NCBI GenBank assembly: GCA_030544685.1
Contig: CP086683.1
Coordinates: 4,092,001 to 4,156,000, forward strand
Source: Pseudomonas sp. B21_DOA
GTDB taxonomy: Bacteria > Pseudomonadota > Gammaproteobacteria > Pseudomonadales > Pseudomonadaceae
Reading direction: 5' to 3'
Length of the DNA: 64,000 nucleotides
Below the pieces are notes generated by a model, which worked only from the letters and a program-made list of their open reading frames with translations, was not told where the DNA came from and made no database searches. Below are positions 35,426-44,199 of this stretch, piece by piece (position 1 is the first letter of the stretch; the number at the start of each line of letters is the position of its first letter). The translations under genes and the position numbers were made by a program.

Positions 35426-37197
35426 ACACCCGAATTCCTTGTCGAGGGCTGATACTGCCGGCTCATGCTGAGCCCGCCCGGTGCTTGTGCAGCTTTCTCG
35501 CGTTGCTGTTCCTGCTGGCAGGACAGTGCCTTGAGCACATCCTGACTCGGGCCGAACGCCTGCAAACGACCATCGTTGAGCACCAGCAATTTGTCGGCCT
35601 GAGCCAGTACCGAAGAACGATGCGTGACCAGAATCACCGTGGTGCCCTGGGCCTTGAGCTGGGCTATAGCGCTGGCCAGTGCCGCTTCGCCAACGGTGTC
35701 GAGGTTGGAATTGGGTTCATCGAGCACCACCAGACTTGGCGTGCCGTACAGCGCGCGGGCCAGGGCTACGCGTTGTTTCTGGCCACCAGACAAGCCGCTG
35801 CCGTCCTCGCCCAGTTTGGTGTCGTAGCCTTGTGGCAAGCGCAGGATCATTTCGTGGACGCCGGCCTGTTGCGCGGCGGTGACGACTTTCTGCGCGTCGG
35901 CTTCACTGAATCGCGCAATGTTCTCGGCAATGCTGCCGCTGAACAGCTCGATGTCTTGCGGCAAATAACCGATGTAAGGGCCGAGTTGATCACGGTTCCA
36001 CCGATGAATATCGGCGCCGTCCAGTCGCACCGTGCCGCCCAGAACTGGCCACACGCCGACCAGCACCCGGGCCAGGGTCGATTTGCCGGAACCGGAGGCG
36101 CCAAGCACACCGAGCACTTCACCTGCGCCCAGAGTGAAATTGACCAGGTGCAACGTCGCCGCACGCTGCCCGGGCGGCCCGGCGCTGACTTGTTCGAAGG
36201 TGATCTGGCCTTTCGGTGCCGGCAGCGCCATCGCCTCATCGCTGGGTGGAAACGCCTGCAACAGCGCATCGAGACGACGGTAAGCCAGCTTCGCCCCGCT
36301 CCACTGCTTCCAAACGGCGATCAACTGGTCGATCGGGCTCAGCACCCGGCCCATCAGGATCGAACCGGCGATCATCATCCCCGCCGTCATGTCGCCCTTG
36401 ATCACCAGCAACGCGCCCAGGCCCAGCACAAGGGATTGCAGGCACAGACGCAGGGTCTTGCTCAACGAACTGATCACCGCGCCGGTGTCGCTGGCCTGAT
36501 TCTGCAAGCCGAGAAAGCGCGAATGCACGCCGAACCAGCGCTTGCGCAGCGCGCCGAGCATGCCCATCGCCTGAATGGTTTCGGCGTTGTGCAAGTGGCT
36601 GGTGGCCAACTGGCTGGACTGTTGGGAAAACCCGGCAGCCTCGCCCAGCGGCTTCTTGGTCATGTATTCGTTCAGGCACGCCAGCGCGATCAGCAGCAAC
36701 GCGCCCGCCGTCGCCAGCACGCCGAGCCAGACGTTGAACAGGTAGATGACAAACAGATAGACCGGGAACCACGGTGCGTCGAAGAAGGCGAACAACGCCG
36801 GGCCGGTGACGAACTGGCGGATATGAGTCAGATCGCCCAGCGACTGCCCGGCATTGCCTTCGCCCTTGAACAGGTTGCGCTCGAACGCCGCCTGGTAGAC
36901 GCGCAGATTGAAACGACGCTCCAACTGGCTGCCGATGCGAATAACGATAAAGCTGCGGATCACTTCCAGCAGGCCGATGAAAGCGAAGAACCCGACCACC
37001 ATCAACGACAGCATTGCCAGGGTGGTTTCGTTCTGTGACGACAGCACCCGGTCATAGACTTGCAGCATGTAGATGGACGGCACCAGCATCAGCACATTGA
37101 TCAGCGCGGTGAAACAACCGACGCTGATCAAGATGCTCTTATAGTCACCCAGTGCCTTTATTAACGGAGCGGTGGCTGGGGCCTTCGCCATCTTCAT
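35422..37197 (-). CDS. aprD: Type I secretion ABC transporter AprD
   Basis: A 591-residue permease-ATPase that powers export of AprA and lipase. The N-terminal half has about six membrane helices (ILISVGCFTALINVLMLVPS first). The ATPase half shows Walker A GASGSGKST, signature LSGGQKQR, Walker B LVVLDEPNSNLD and H-loop VTHR. I chose ATG 37197 (MKMAKAPATAPL) because AGGA lies 7-8 bases upstream. An in-frame ATG at 37221 has no well-spaced site. Confidence 0.95.
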   Translation of the reverse strand: MKMAKAPATAPLIKALGDYKSILISVGCFTALINVLMLVPSIYMLQVYDRVLSSQNETTLAMLSLMVVGFFAFIGLLEVIRSFIVIRIGSQLERRFNLRVYQAAFERNLFKGEGNAGQSLGDLTHIRQFVTGPALFAFFDAPWFPVYLFVIYLFNVWLGVLATAGALLLIALACLNEYMTKKPLGEAAGFSQQSSQLATSHLHNAETIQAMGMLGALRKRWFGVHSRFLGLQNQASDTGAVISSLSKTLRLCLQSLVLGLGALLVIKGDMTAGMMIAGSILMGRVLSPIDQLIAVWKQWSGAKLAYRRLDALLQAFPPSDEAMALPAPKGQITFEQVSAGPPGQRAATLHLVNFTLGAGEVLGVLGASGSGKSTLARVLVGVWPVLGGTVRLDGADIHRWNRDQLGPYIGYLPQDIELFSGSIAENIARFSEADAQKVVTAAQQAGVHEMILRLPQGYDTKLGEDGSGLSGGQKQRVALARALYGTPSLVVLDEPNSNLDTVGEAALASAIAQLKAQGTTVILVTHRSSVLAQADKLLVLNDGRLQAFGPSQDVLKALSCQQEQQREKAAQAPGGLSMSRQYQPSTRNSGV

Positions 37198-37267
37198 TGA
37201 ATTTTCCTGAACAGTATTCATCGCCCCTGAGAGGCGAGACTTCAATTAATTAAGCGACCAATCCGGA

Positions 37268-37377
37268 TTACACTTCCGCGGCGCCCATTTACACTTTCAT
37301 AACAACTAGCGCTGATTAACGCAGTGCAGTTGACTTTATTTGCCTTTATAACCGTACGACTGATCGCTATAACCGTA
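37268..37377. promoter_or_regulatory. Two pairs of 21-base-spaced direct repeats between aprI and aprD
   Basis: TTACACTT occurs at 37268-37275 and 37289-37296. TATAACCGTA occurs at 37347-37356 and 37368-37377. Both pairs are exactly 21 bases apart, that is two helical turns, in a 200-base gap that is more A+T-rich than its surroundings. This suggests tandem operator or activator sites for an internal aprD promoter. No protein is assigned. Confidence 0.45.
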
Positions 37378-37397
37378 TGGGCATGTACAAGGGCAGA

Positions 37398-37826
37398 TCA
37401 GTTGTCGGGCGCCGTACGTTCCAGCGTGACGATCAGCCCCGACTTCAAAGTCGCCAGATACAACCCATCACGTTGTCGGCTGAAAAACCCGATTCTTGAG
37501 CCTTCGTGACCGGTGATCGATAAGCCGTCCGGATCAGGAAACCAGCCGATCGGAACGTGTTCGAACCAAGCGCCCAGACACTCTGCTCCCTGACCAAGGG
37601 TCTTGTTGGCGAGCAGTTCGACGCTGCAACTGTTGGACGGCTTGTCCTGGAGCTTTTGTGCTTGTCGTTCATCGACCGTTGCGGACAGCGTTGCCTGCCA
37701 CTGTCCAGCAAACACGGAAGGCTCTTCGAGTCTGAGGCTGCTTGCCATTGCTGTTGCTCCTGAAATCGTAACCAGCGCCACTGAAAGCCACGTCGATGCC
37801 GCGTAGGTAAAAGCTCTATTGAACAT
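37398..37826 (-). CDS. aprI: Alkaline protease inhibitor AprI (Inh family)
   Basis: A 142-residue periplasmic inhibitor that protects the cell from AprA. The signal peptide ends after ATAMA (about residue 28). The mature protein begins SSLRLEEPSVFAGQW, the N-terminal strand that enters the protease active site in known inhibitors. Two cysteines (NSCSVEL and AECLGAW) match the family disulfide, and IGFFSRQRDG is the C-terminal family motif. It is a little longer than P. aeruginosa AprI because of the segment DERQAQKLQDKPSN. It sits between aprA and aprD. Confidence 0.93.
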   Translation of the reverse strand: MFNRAFTYAASTWLSVALVTISGATAMASSLRLEEPSVFAGQWQATLSATVDERQAQKLQDKPSNSCSVELLANKTLGQGAECLGAWFEHVPIGWFPDPDGLSITGHEGSRIGFFSRQRDGLYLATLKSGLIVTLERTAPDN

Positions 37827-37882
37827 GGGAAAATTCGCTCCAACCCGTAGCGTTGCGTACAGCGCCTACCGTTGCAAGTAAA

Positions 37883-37909
37883 GAAAGCGACGCTTTGGGC
37901 GCCGCTTTC
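37883..37909 (-). terminator. Hairpin between aprA and aprI
   Basis: After the aprA stop the transcript can form an 11-pair stem (arms 37883-37893 and 37899-37909) with a 5-base loop, followed by only three T. It could be a leaky terminator or a 3' stabiliser that sets more aprA than downstream message. Confidence 0.6.
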
Positions 37910-37917
37910 CTTTCACA

Positions 37918-39363
37918 TCACGCCACGATGTCGCTGGCCGCTGCCTGGCCCACGGTGCTGACGATGAAGTCAGCCACGCCATGCCCGGAGAAATCCACCG
38001 ACAACAGGCTGTTGCCGCCCGACGAGGTCAATACCGCATCGCCGGCGGAACCGGTGAAGCTGTTGACGAAGTGCAGGCCCGCGCCATTGGTGATGCCGGT
38101 CAGGTCGATTTTGTCCAGACCGCTGACAAAATCGAGGATCTGATCGATCGCACCTGGTTTGGAGTCCGAGCTTGCGGCAAACACAAAGGTGTCCGAACCG
38201 GTGCCGCCCCACAGCTTGTCGGCACCGCCAGCGCCGTAGAGGATGTCGTTGCCGGCACCGCCCTTCAGCTCGTTGGCCACGCTGTTGCCGATCAACAGAT
38301 CGCTGCCCGAACCGCCAATCGCGTTCTCGATGATCGCGCCCTTGGCAATCGACACGTTGCCGACCAGGCCGCCCACGTCGGAGAACGAAGCATCGTTGAG
38401 GTTGATCTTCTGATTCTGGGTGAAACCGGAGAAGTCCAGGGTGTCCTTGCCGCCGGCATCCCACACCGAAAACACCACTTTGTCGCTCGACGACGAAGCG
38501 CTGAGGAAATCGCGACCGGCATTGGAATTGAACCCGTAGGTGGTATCACCTGTGCGGGTCGTGGTGTTGGCGCCGTAGAGCTTCTGGATCGCTGCGATAT
38601 CGTCCATCAGCGGGCCGGACGAGTAGGCTTCGACGCCGCCCTTGCTGAAGTTCTGGTTGGTGTTGCTCTCGCTCCAGTAACTCATGACGCTGTAGCCACG
38701 GGTGTCCTGGCCGTAAGTCGCGTCATTGTAGGTCGGGTTGCCATTGCCGGCGTTGTAGTCGCCAGGGTGAGCAAGGCCCAGGGTGTGGCCGATTTCGTGG
38801 GTCAGGGTCTGACGCCCGTAGTTGTTCAGGTCCGGGTTTTTGTTTTGCGTGTAACCGCTATTGATCAGGTACCACGAAGTACCGTCATAGCCAGCGCCAG
38901 TGCCTGGCAGATAGGCGAACGCCGCAGCGCCGTCCTGGCCACCGCTGTAGTTACCGAAGGTCATATGGCCGTCGCCGCCCGAGGCTCTCTCGGTAAAGGT
39001 GACATTGGCCACGTCGGCCCAGGACTGCATGGCGAGCTTGGCCTGGGCTTGCTGCTGCGCGCTGAACTGACTGAACCCGCTGATTCCGTGCTTGTTCATC
39101 GTGCTGTTCGAAGCCGAGGTCAGGAACGTATAGGTCAGTTCGATCTTGCCGCTGCCGTCCTTGTCCTGGTAGGCAGCGCCGTCACGCAACAATTGCGTAG
39201 CCGCTTGGTCGACGGAGTACGAGGGTTTGCCATTGACCGTGAGGTTGCCGCCCCGATCGTATTGATGGCTGAAGCTATTGATCTGGTTGTACGCCGAGCT
39301 GAAGGCAGCCAGCTGGAAAGCCTGTTCGGCGGAATCAACAGCATTGGTTTTAACTTTCGACAT
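37918..39363 (-). CDS. aprA: Serralysin-type alkaline metalloprotease AprA (AprX)
   Basis: A 481-residue secreted zinc protease. The zinc motif [11 protein letters not shown] is at residues 189-199 with the Met-turn SVMSYW (225-230). RTX calcium repeats run from about 349 to 395 ([31 protein letters not shown]). The C-terminal type I secretion signal ends SDIVA. There is no N-terminal signal peptide, only a short propeptide. ATG 39363 follows AAGGAAG by 7 bases; a GTG two codons before is not needed. It heads the apr locus. The ribosome site fits an RsmA/RsmE target, so Gac/Rsm control is likely. Confidence 0.97.
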   Translation of the reverse strand: MSKVKTNAVDSAEQAFQLAAFSSAYNQINSFSHQYDRGGNLTVNGKPSYSVDQAATQLLRDGAAYQDKDGSGKIELTYTFLTSASNSTMNKHGISGFSQFSAQQQAQAKLAMQSWADVANVTFTERASGGDGHMTFGNYSGGQDGAAAFAYLPGTGAGYDGTSWYLINSGYTQNKNPDLNNYGRQTLTHEIGHTLGLAHPGDYNAGNGNPTYNDATYGQDTRGYSVMSYWSESNTNQNFSKGGVEAYSSGPLMDDIAAIQKLYGANTTTRTGDTTYGFNSNAGRDFLSASSSSDKVVFSVWDAGGKDTLDFSGFTQNQKINLNDASFSDVGGLVGNVSIAKGAIIENAIGGSGSDLLIGNSVANELKGGAGNDILYGAGGADKLWGGTGSDTFVFAASSDSKPGAIDQILDFVSGLDKIDLTGITNGAGLHFVNSFTGSAGDAVLTSSGGNSLLSVDFSGHGVADFIVSTVGQAAASDIVA

Positions 39364-39369
39364 AAACAC

Positions 39370-39379
39370 ACTTCCTTGT
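39370..39379 (-). promoter_or_regulatory. Likely RsmA/RsmE (CsrA-type) site over the aprA ribosome site
   Basis: The minus strand reads ACAAGGAAGT here, a full match to the CANGGANGU consensus, and it contains the aprA Shine-Dalgarno. aprA is a known Gac/Rsm target in fluorescent pseudomonads. Confidence 0.7.
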
Positions 39380-39406
39380 TTAGCAATGGAACAGTTTTTG
39401 TCCGAC

Positions 39407-39431
39407 AGGACGATCTTGGCGAGATCGTCCT
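39407..39431 (-). promoter_or_regulatory. Perfect 10-pair hairpin in the aprA leader
   Basis: AGGACGATCT and its inverse lie 5 bases apart, about 45 bases before the aprA ATG. It may present or hide the ribosome site, or be a leader attenuator. Role not known. Confidence 0.5.
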
Positions 39432-39709
39432 ATCACTCGCCCAATGAAGGCGTAACGAACCTGACACAATTTGAAATCTGTCGTAAAGAGTTTTTTTGCG
39501 ATCCAATTTGGTTGGCTGTGGAAACTGCCGTAAACAAAGCGCGCGGGAAGGAAAGATAGTTTTTTAGTTGCTGAGATAGCGGGAATCGTCTGACGATTTT
39601 CTATTTAAATATTAAATATCGGTAAGTTCGGATTTGTTGCGCAAGTCACACTTTCAGTCAGCGGTGCCAGTGCTTTGATATCAACTATTCTGATCCATCG
39701 AATAACGAA

Positions 39710-39801
39710 TGTGGGAGCGAGCCTGCTCGCGAAGACGCCAAGCCACTCAACATAAGTGTCGAATGACAAACCGCTTCGCGAGCAGGCTCGCTCCCACAGG
39801 A
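39710..39801. repeat. Inverted REP pair between the polyamine-type gene and aprA
   Basis: Facing REP palindromes (GTGGGAGCGAGCCTGCTCGC and inverse). The rest of the 460-base gap 39364-39823 must hold the aprA promoter; it is A+T-rich near 39560-39640 but I cannot mark a sure -35/-10. Confidence 0.85.
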
Positions 39802-39823
39802 GTCTTGTATATTGGCCTGAAAC

Positions 39824-40909
39824 TCAGCTACCGGTGCGAATCTTGTTCCACACCCGCGTACGAATCCGGTCGATATTCAGCGGCATCGCTTCCAGCGCAA
39901 ACAGCTTGCCCATCATTTCCGCGCTCGGGTAAACCTTGGTGTCGTTCTTGATCGCTGGATCGATAAGCGCGTCCGCCTGTTCGTTGCCATTGGCGTAATG
40001 CACGTAGTTGGTGATTCCCGCCATCACGTCCGGGCGCAACAGGTAGTTCATGAAGGCGTAGCCAGCCTTTTCGTCCGGTGCGTCAGCGGGCATGGCGACC
40101 ATGTCGAACCAGATCGCCGCGCCTTCCTTGGGAATCGCATAACCGATTTCGACGCCGTTCTTCGCTTCCTTGGCGCGGTTCTCGGCCTGGAGGATGTCGC
40201 CGGAAAACCCGACCGCGACGCAGATGTCGCCATTGGCCAAATCACTGGTGTACTTGGAGGAATGGAAGTAGCTGACGTAGGGGCGCACTTTCATCAGCAG
40301 CGCTTCGGCTTTTTTGTAGTCTTCGGGATTCTTGCTGTGGTGCGGCAGGCCCAGGTAGTTAAGGGCCGCCGGGAGCAATTCCGGGCCGTTATCGAGGATC
40401 GCCACGCCGCATTTCTGCAGCTTTTCCATGTATTCGGGCTTGAAGATCAGGTCCCAGGAATCCACCGGTGCATTGTCGCCGAGCACCGCTTTGACCTTGG
40501 CAATGTTGTAGCCAATACCGGTGCTGCCCCACAGATACGGGAAGCCGTGCTCGTTGTTCGGGTCGTTGGTCTGCAAAGCCTTGAGCAGCGCCGGGTTGAG
40601 GTTCTTCCAGTTCGGCAACTGGCTCTTGTCCAGCTTCTTCAGCGCCCCGCCCTGAATCTGCCGCGCCATAAAGTGGTTCGACGGAAAAACCACGTCGTAA
40701 CCGGATTTGCCGGTCATCAACTTGCCGTCGAGGGTTTCGTTGCTGTCGTAGACGTCGTAAGTGACGCCGATGCCCGTGTCTTTCTGGAAATCCTTCGTGG
40801 TGTCCGGGGCGATGTAGTCGGACCAGTTGTAGACCTTGACCGTCTCGGCTGCATGACTGACGGAAGCGGCCAGCAGCAGCGGCGCCAATGCGAGGGTTTT
40901 CTGGATCAT
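39824..40909 (-). CDS. Polyamine-type ABC transporter substrate-binding protein (PotF/SpuD-like)
   Basis: A 361-residue periplasmic binding protein. Signal peptide MIQKTLALAPLLLAASVSHA; mature start AETVKVYNWSDYI is the PotD/PotF hallmark. WGSTGIGYN and the aromatic box residues (NWSDYIAPDT, YVSYFHSSKY) fit a diamine or polyamine ligand. ATG 40909 is chosen since it begins the signal peptide. No permease or ATPase genes are adjacent, so it may feed a transporter elsewhere. Its neighbours are an amine oxidase and cupin, suggesting uptake linked to amine breakdown. Confidence 0.9.
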   Translation of the reverse strand: MIQKTLALAPLLLAASVSHAAETVKVYNWSDYIAPDTTKDFQKDTGIGVTYDVYDSNETLDGKLMTGKSGYDVVFPSNHFMARQIQGGALKKLDKSQLPNWKNLNPALLKALQTNDPNNEHGFPYLWGSTGIGYNIAKVKAVLGDNAPVDSWDLIFKPEYMEKLQKCGVAILDNGPELLPAALNYLGLPHHSKNPEDYKKAEALLMKVRPYVSYFHSSKYTSDLANGDICVAVGFSGDILQAENRAKEAKNGVEIGYAIPKEGAAIWFDMVAMPADAPDEKAGYAFMNYLLRPDVMAGITNYVHYANGNEQADALIDPAIKNDTKVYPSAEMMGKLFALEAMPLNIDRIRTRVWNKIRTGS

Positions 40910-40963
40910 GGGGCGATTCCTGTATGGGCTTTTTTGTTGGCAGGCAATCAAAGGATCGAACAA

Positions 40964-41308
40964 TCAGAAAATCAGCACGTAGCTCTTGCGCACGGTTTCC
41001 CGGATATCCCAGATCCCGAGCGTGTTGGCTGGCAACATCAGTGCGTCGCCGCCTTGTATGTGCAGGGTTTCGCCGCCACCGTCGGGGGTGAACGTGCAAC
41101 GCCCGGAAATGAAATGGCAGAACTCCTGCGCGGTGATCTGCCGCCGCCAGCGGCCGGGAGTACATTCCCAGACGCCGGTTTCAACGCCGTCGTCGCGCTC
41201 GACGCTGGTGGTCGAGGCAATTGCGACCGGCTCGCCCAGGGGCACGGCGACCGGATTGGATTCCTCGAGCTTGAGCGTGGCGGTGTTCTTGAACTGGGTG
41301 ATGCTCAT
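40964..41308 (-). CDS. Cupin domain protein (DUF861-like)
   Basis: A 114-residue single-domain cupin. GVWECTPGRWRRQITAQEF and FCHFISGRCTFTPDGG fit the two cupin motifs of the DUF861 (ethanolamine/ureidoglycolate-like) group. The typical His-rich metal set is mostly missing, so catalysis is unsure. It lies between the FAD oxidoreductase (31 bases) and the binding protein (54 bases) on one strand. It resembles small cupins found next to polyamine oxidases in Pseudomonas. Confidence 0.85.
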   Translation of the reverse strand: MSITQFKNTATLKLEESNPVAVPLGEPVAIASTTSVERDDGVETGVWECTPGRWRRQITAQEFCHFISGRCTFTPDGGGETLHIQGGDALMLPANTLGIWDIRETVRKSYVLIF

Positions 41309-41339
41309 GGCGTGTCCTGTTTATTGAGGTAAACGACGT

Positions 41340-42745
41340 TCAGTGCATGAAACCTTCCATGAACCCGGCAACCCGGCTGGCAAGCTTGCGCCGCCAGGGT
41401 GCGGTCGCGGGATTGGCCAGGGTCTGGTCTTCGTGCACGAAGCTTTTGATGATCGCGTTGTAACCGAGCCAGCGGCATGGCTCGGGCTCCCAGGCACGCA
41501 GCGCATGAATGCCGCCGTCGGGCAGCACCCACGGTTGTTGGGTCAGCTCGCTGTCGCGCTCAAGAATCAGATCGGCCAGCGTCCGGCCGCCAAGGTTGCT
41601 GGCACCAACGCCCTCGCCGCCATAGCCGCCGGACAACGCGATGCCGTTGGCCCGATCGCAGAGCATGTGTGGCTTGAAATGCCGCGACATGCCGAGGTTG
41701 CCGCCCCAGGCGTGGGTGATCTGCACGTTTTTCAGTGGCGGGAACAGTTCGCCGAACAGATAGCGGCGCAACTCGACTTCATCGCGGGTCAGGTTGAAGT
41801 CATGACGCAGCTTGCCAGCGAATTGATACCCGCCACGGGCGCCGAAAATCAGGCGGTTGTCGGCACTGCGCTGGCCGTAGGTGACCTGGCGGCTGAACTC
41901 ACTGAAGGCTTGCCCACGATTGAGGCCGATTTCGTCCCAGGTCGCAGCGGACAGCGGCTCGGTGGCGACAATCAGGCTTTGCACCGGCAATTGATAACGG
42001 CCAAGTGGCGGCAAGGTCACCGAATAACCTTCCACCGCCGGGACGATCCAACGGCTGCGCACGCTGGCTTTGGCGGTACGCAGACTGCCGGACTGCCAAT
42101 GGGTGACCGGGCTGTTTTCGTAGATTTTCACGCCCATGTTCTGCACGGTCCGCGCCAGACCACGGACCAGCTTCGCCGGGTGAATGGTCGCAACGTGGGG
42201 GCGAAGATGCCGCCATAGGGTTTCGCCACACGAATCTGCTGAGCCAGTTGCTCGGGGCTGAGCCAGCGGTAATCGTCGTCCGTCAGGCCTTGGTCGTGCA
42301 GCTTGCTCAGGTAATCGCGCAGAACGGCTTCCTGCTCTGGGTATCGCGCGGCGCAATACAGCACCCCGCCCTTGCGGTAATCGCAGTCGATGCCCTCGCG
42401 CTCGAGGACGATTTCCACTTCATCGGGAATGCTGTGCAGCAAGTCGAACGACGCTCTGCGCTGCTGCGGCGATAAGCCTGCGAGCAAGCGATCCTCACCC
42501 AGCAAGTTACCCATCAGCCAGCCGCCGTTGCGCCCGGATGCACCAAACCCGGCGGTTTGCGCCTCAATGATGGCGATATCCAGGCCTGGCGCGTGTTTCT
42601 TCAGGTAGTACGCCGTCCACAATCCGGTATAACCGGCGCCGATGATTGCAACGTCGACGTCCAGGTCCTGCTCCAGCGCAGGTCGCGCGAGCAGCGGCTC
42701 TTCGAGCTGATCCATCCACAAACTGATCGTGCGCCACGCCGACAT
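41340..42745 (-). CDS. FAD-dependent amine oxidoreductase (PuuB/PauB-like); one frame break
   Basis: About 468 residues after adding one base in the G5 run at 42197-42201 (plus strand), which joins KPYGGIFAP to HVATIHPAKLVRGLAR. DAO-family flavoprotein: N-terminal ADP-binding motif VAIIGAGYTGLWTAYYL, then GASGRNGGWLMG and a C-terminal GYGGEGVGASNLGG. These match gamma-glutamylputrescine oxidases. The ATG at 42745 follows GGAG. Beside a polyamine-type binding protein it should oxidise a diamine or its glutamyl form. The break is in a homopolymer and is probably a sequence error. Confidence 0.88.
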
Positions 42746-42797
42746 GCCAGACTCCGCCACTGAAAACCTTCGATGGCGTCGATCCTAGTGGCTGCCT

Positions 42798-43612
42798 TCA
42801 GTGGCTGTCTTGCGCGCGTGCCCGCAGAGAAATTTGTTTGGCGTAGGCCTTGGGCGACTGACCGGTGTGCTCGCGAAAGCATTTGTAAAACGCTGACAGC
42901 GAATTGAAGCCGGCAGCAAACGCCAGCTCGTCGACACGCAACGGCGGCGTGGCGCTATTGAGCGCACGCAGCCAATGCTGCAGGCGCGCCTGATTGACGT
43001 AGCGATAAAAGCTTTGCCCGAGCACCTGATTGAGCAGATAGGAAATCTGATTGCGGCTGTACCCGCACTCCTTCGCCACCCGTTGCAAGTCAAGCTCAGG
43101 ATCCAGATAAGGTTGCTGCTTTTCGAAATACTGCTGAAGGTCTTTGGCCATAAAGCTCAGTTGGCGCGGTGACAGACCGAGGCGACTGACCGCCGGACGC
43201 TGACTCGGTGCCGAACGGCCGTCGGCGTGGGTTCGCACCAGCGAGGCGTATTCATTGACGCGCCAGATCAAGCCGTCCTTGACCGTGATCGCTTCGCTGG
43301 AACGGAACGACACCAGACCATCGCCGCCGCGCAAGGTCACTTCGTACTGAATGAACGCGGTGTTGCCATCCACCCGAATGCGGTCGCAATGCTCGAGCAG
43401 TTCGTCGGATTCACGCGGCATGCTCACGCGCACATATTCACGCAGCTCATCCAGAGCAAGTACGCGGTTCTGAAAAAGTCGTTGTACTGGATGTCGGCGT
43501 GATAGAGCGCCATGACGCTGTCCAGATCCCGATGCTTCCAGCTCAGGTGATAGCGCATGACCGTGGCGGCCGTGGCCTGGGTCTGTTCTGGGCCGTCGTC
43601 ATCGGCGTGCAT
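42798..43612 (-). CDS. AraC-family regulator with NTF2/SnoaL-like N-terminus; one frame break
   Basis: About 271 residues after adding one base at the A5 run 43473-43477. The N-terminal 130 residues look like an NTF2/SnoaL fold (YHLSWKHRDLDSVMALYH, YNDFF, GNTAFIQYEVTLRGG). The C-terminal 100 residues are an AraC helix-turn-helix pair (LQRVAKECGYSRNQISYLLN, VDELAFAAGFNSLSAFYKCF). Ending 52 bases before the amine oxidoreductase on the same strand, it likely controls that gene set. The unusual sensor domain may bind a small amine. Frame loss is probably a sequence error. Confidence 0.82.
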
Positions 43613-43748
43613 AAGCGGCTCGGCGAAAAAGAACCGAGCTTGCCCAACTTCCTCTGCCGCATCAATGAAAAATCCATGGTGGCGTTTTGGCGATAATCGA
43701 TGAGCCAGTGACTTACATCAAAAAATGCGAATCAATCGCTAAACAGAC

Positions 43749-43771
43749 TGAAAAAACTCACAGTTTTTTCA
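43749..43771. promoter_or_regulatory. Perfect 10-base-arm palindrome between the AraC and DUF1652 genes
   Basis: TGAAAAAACT and its inverse AGTTTTTTCA flank CAC, about 137 bases before the AraC gene start and 86 before the DUF1652 ATG. It may be an operator for the divergent pair. The T run could also make it terminator-like, but no gene ends here. Confidence 0.45.
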
Positions 43772-43856
43772 CACACGGATGCTACTTTTAAAGCTCAAGC
43801 ACTGGTTGAGCCAATGAAGGCTCTTCCCACCTAACATGAGCAAAAGGAAGCGCTCG

Positions 43857-44150
43857 ATGAAGCAGGCGGGCAACACCATGAACAAAGGGTCCAGCAAAGT
43901 TACCTTTCCCAACGCCTGCCAGCTGATGCGCTGGCATTTTCATCCCATGGGATTCGAGGCGACGATGGATGCGCCGGGCAGCATGATCGCCCGGCTGTTT
44001 GATCGTGCCAGCGGCGAAACCATGATCGCCATCGCCGGCATTCCATGCGCAACGGTGATGAACGCGGCGGATGTCGAGCGGATCATTGAAGCCATCGAAG
44101 ATGAGCTGGAAGCTTTCACTCCTCCGGAATCTCTCAAGAACTACGCATAA
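43857..44150 (+). CDS. DUF1652 family protein
   Basis: A 97-residue Pseudomonas-specific small protein. The family core is visible: TFPNACQLMRWHFHPMGFEA, SMIARLFDRASGE and VERIIEAIEDELE. ATG 43857 follows AAGGAAG by 6 bases; other methionines downstream are possible starts. Function unknown. It ends at a strong bidirectional terminator. Confidence 0.88.
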   Translation: MKQAGNTMNKGSSKVTFPNACQLMRWHFHPMGFEATMDAPGSMIARLFDRASGETMIAIAGIPCATVMNAADVERIIEAIEDELEAFTPPESLKNYA

Positions 44151-44166
44151 GTGACTGATTTAAAAG

Positions 44167-44194
44167 AAAAAGCCCGCAGCCATGCGGGCTTTTT
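44167..44194. terminator. Bidirectional intrinsic terminator
   Basis: AAAAAGCCCGC and GCGGGCTTTTT form an 11-pair stem with a 6-base loop and T runs on both strands, between the convergent DUF1652 and UvrD-like genes. Confidence 0.93.
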
Positions 44195-44199
44195 CTTGG

